A stretch of DNA of 21,655 nt from contig JAAZGM010000171.1 in NCBI GenBank assembly GCA_012511245.1, positions 1-21,655 of the forward strand, read 5' to 3'. A program made the position numbers and the translations under genes. This stretch comes from Methanomicrobiales archaeon. GTDB taxonomy: Archaea; Halobacteriota; Methanomicrobia; Methanomicrobiales; Methanoculleaceae. Within the stretch, counting starts at the first letter, position 1. Each line of letters opens with the position of its first letter. The notes under the pieces are model-generated. The model did no database searches and was not told the origin of the DNA. It saw only the letters and a list, made by a program, of their open reading frames with translations. Positions 20,673 through 21,655 of the stretch are shown here, piece after piece.

Positions 20673-21062
20673 CTACACCCTCGGTTCGGCCGGTATCGGC
20701 TCCCGCAGCCAGTCGATAGCAGTCTCCAGGTGGTCTTCGGTGAAGTAGCGCACGTCGATACTCGTAAAGCCCACGAAGAGTCCCGGCAGGCGGTCCATCC
20801 ACTCCTCCCACCTCTCCCCGCCGACGATCGCGATCTGGTCGACCTTCATGATCCCCGGCCAGCCTTTGAGTTTCTCCCAGTGGTCGTGTGGTTTCCAGCC
20901 GTGGAAGTCAACGATCTGGAAGAGTATCCGGAAGACCGGGTGGGAAGTTTGTGCCTCCCAGAGTGCCGGGATCAGTGTCCCGGTGTAGTCATCCACCGTC
21001 ATCTCACCGTCGAATTTGAATCCAACGACGTTTCCCGTGCCGGTTGCCATCCGCTTGAGCAT
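20673..21062 (-). CDS. SpoIIAA-like (STAS-fold) protein, copy 2
   Basis: 129 residues from ATG 21062. It is a paralogue of the gene at 17152-17550: MLKRM...GNVVGFKFDGEMTVDDY corresponds to MLDRM...GSVLGFRFDGKLSESDY, and the block QIAIVGGERWEEWMDRLPGL then FVGFTSIDVRYF is nearly the same in both. The members differ most in the middle, RILFQIVDFHGWKPHDHWEKL against RLLLKIEGFRSWRPGEGWDAF. The role is unknown; the family is STAS-like and often stress-linked. A TATA-like run TTTTTTTAAT (21093-21084 on the minus strand) is 26 bp before the ATG, and a 6-bp hairpin (21065-21082) lies between them. Confidence 0.88.
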   Translation of the reverse strand: MLKRMATGTGNVVGFKFDGEMTVDDYTGTLIPALWEAQTSHPVFRILFQIVDFHGWKPHDHWEKLKGWPGIMKVDQIAIVGGERWEEWMDRLPGLFVGFTSIDVRYFTEDHLETAIDWLREPIPAEPRV

Positions 21063-21064
21063 GG

Positions 21065-21082
21065 CGCCCCTTCTCCGGGGCG
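21065..21082. repeat. 6-bp hairpin between TATA element and start of SpoIIAA-like copy 2
   Basis: CGCCCC (21065-21070) and GGGGCG (21077-21082) are exact reverse complements with a 6-nt loop. They sit between the T/A-rich element and the start codon at 21062. Confidence 0.5.
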
Positions 21083-21083
21083 G

Positions 21084-21093
21084 ATTAAAAAAA
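21084..21093 (-). terminator. T-tract after the DUF2238-like gene, overlapping the next promoter
   Basis: On the minus strand, TTTTTTTAAT follows the DUF2238-like stop codon (21104-21102) by about 9 bp. The same bases sit at TATA distance from the next gene's ATG (21062), so one element may both end one transcript and start the next. Confidence 0.5.
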
Positions 21094-21101
21094 GGTTCCG
21101 G

Positions 21102-21655
21102 TCATCGCTCATCCGGACGCTCTTTTGGGACCACCAGTTTACTGGTTATCTCTTCCTTTGAGAACCGGGCAAGGTAGCGGTTTCCGCCAACCGCAACGAT
21201 GATCGATCCGATGAGGACGAAGATCATATCGAGCATGGTGTCGTCAAGCCCGTGCTGGAGGTTCGTTCCGAGGAAGGTATCGAAGAGCCATTCGTAGATC
21301 TCCCAGAACCCCTCCATCGCCATCGCGCCGATGATGATGAACCCGATGATCATCCACCGCGAGAGGTTCAGCCTGCTATACCGGTCGAGGAGCAGGACAA
21401 TGACGAAGGCGAGGACCGAGACGGTTACCCCGGCGATGAGGTGGGCGATCTTGTCGTAGTAGGGGTAGTAGAGCAGGTAGTATCCCTGTATCTCACCGGC
21501 GACGTGGAGGTAGAGCAGGAAGGCGATGAGGAGAATGATCGGCCAGGGGAGCGTTATGTTCCATCTGCGGGTGGCGATGGCGGGAACCATGGTCAGGAAG
21601 AGCCCGATAACGCCGGTAAAGACCTGCGAGTATTCACCGATTGAGAGTGCGATAA
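21102..21655 (-). CDS. DUF2238/YjdF-like membrane protein, 5' end outside the window
   Basis: At least 183 residues are visible. A Met at 21590 could be taken as the start, but the frame is open to the window edge and the residues before it (IALSIGEYSQVF, then TGVIGLFLTMVPAI) complete a membrane segment, so the true start is beyond 21655. Several membrane helices follow, with YDKIAHLIAGVTVSVL, EGFWEIYEWLFDTFLGTNLQ and LDDTMLDMIFVLIGSIIVA, which match the DUF2238/YjdF family (conserved His, Glu-x-x-Glu and Asp-x-x-x-Asp pattern in the membrane). The function is unknown. The C-terminal tail is charged (SKLVVPKERPDER). It lies upstream of SpoIIAA-like copy 2 on the same strand. Confidence 0.72.
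   Translation of the reverse strand, partial: IALSIGEYSQVFTGVIGLFLTMVPAIATRRWNITLPWPIILLIAFLLYLHVAGEIQGYYLLYYPYYDKIAHLIAGVTVSVLAFVIVLLLDRYSRLNLSRWMIIGFIIIGAMAMEGFWEIYEWLFDTFLGTNLQHGLDDTMLDMIFVLIGSIIVAVGGNRYLARFSKEEITSKLVVPKERPDER

Overview
The window looks like chromosomal DNA of a GC-rich methanogenic archaeon of the order Methanomicrobiales, most likely Methanoculleus or a close relative. The pointers are a methanofuran-pathway kinase (MfnE), archaeal elongation factor 1-beta, a small archaeal zinc-ribbon protein, an archaeal 7S (SRP) RNA, a DUF3821-type surface protein, HTH-PAS regulators, and many genes with a TATA-like box about 26 bp before the start codon (leaderless transcripts). I see no CRISPR array, IS element, prophage, tRNA or rRNA gene. 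The genus is inferred from gene content, not from a marker gene.

Layout. 1-58 (-) is the 5' end of a Tsr3-type rRNA modification gene, divergent from a fused TudS-like desulfidase / nucleoside deoxyribosyltransferase (93-932, +). 924-1301 (-) is a collapsed sensor gene: a 5TMR-LYT start joined through an in-frame TGA to an RsbW-like kinase tail. A 539-bp non-coding stretch leads to an HTH plus four-PAS regulator (1841-3532, +). A LemA/DUF2207 pair (3631-6039), a DUF333 lipoprotein and a short HEAT-repeat protein follow on +. Two surface proteins with Thr/Pro stalks (8049-7072 and 10299-9769, both -) flank a SLC13/DASS anion transporter (8251-9762, +). Then come a small charged protein, a membrane-anchored OB-fold-like protein and a divergent pair of overlapping HTH genes behind a GTTAAC operator candidate.

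From 11816 on: a secreted phospholipase D-like protein (-), divergent from mfnE (13533, +), which is followed by the zinc-ribbon/aEF-1beta pair. A minus-strand block runs from 18073 to 14632: HdeD-like membrane protein, SpoIIAA-like protein, zinc-ribbon methyltransferase-like protein, SRP RNA and malate dehydrogenase. A 27-residue membrane microprotein candidate (18103-18186, +) and cardiolipin synthase (18277-19716, +) run the other way. The end holds a PHP-domain phosphoesterase, a second SpoIIAA-like paralogue and a 5'-incomplete DUF2238-like membrane protein, all on -.

Most of this is core archaeal metabolism and cell-envelope biology. The parts most worth a second look are the TudS-NDT fusion, the deletion-fused sensor remnant, the SRP RNA-mdh junction, the microprotein opposite a shortened HdeD gene, and the two HTH genes with their operator candidate.
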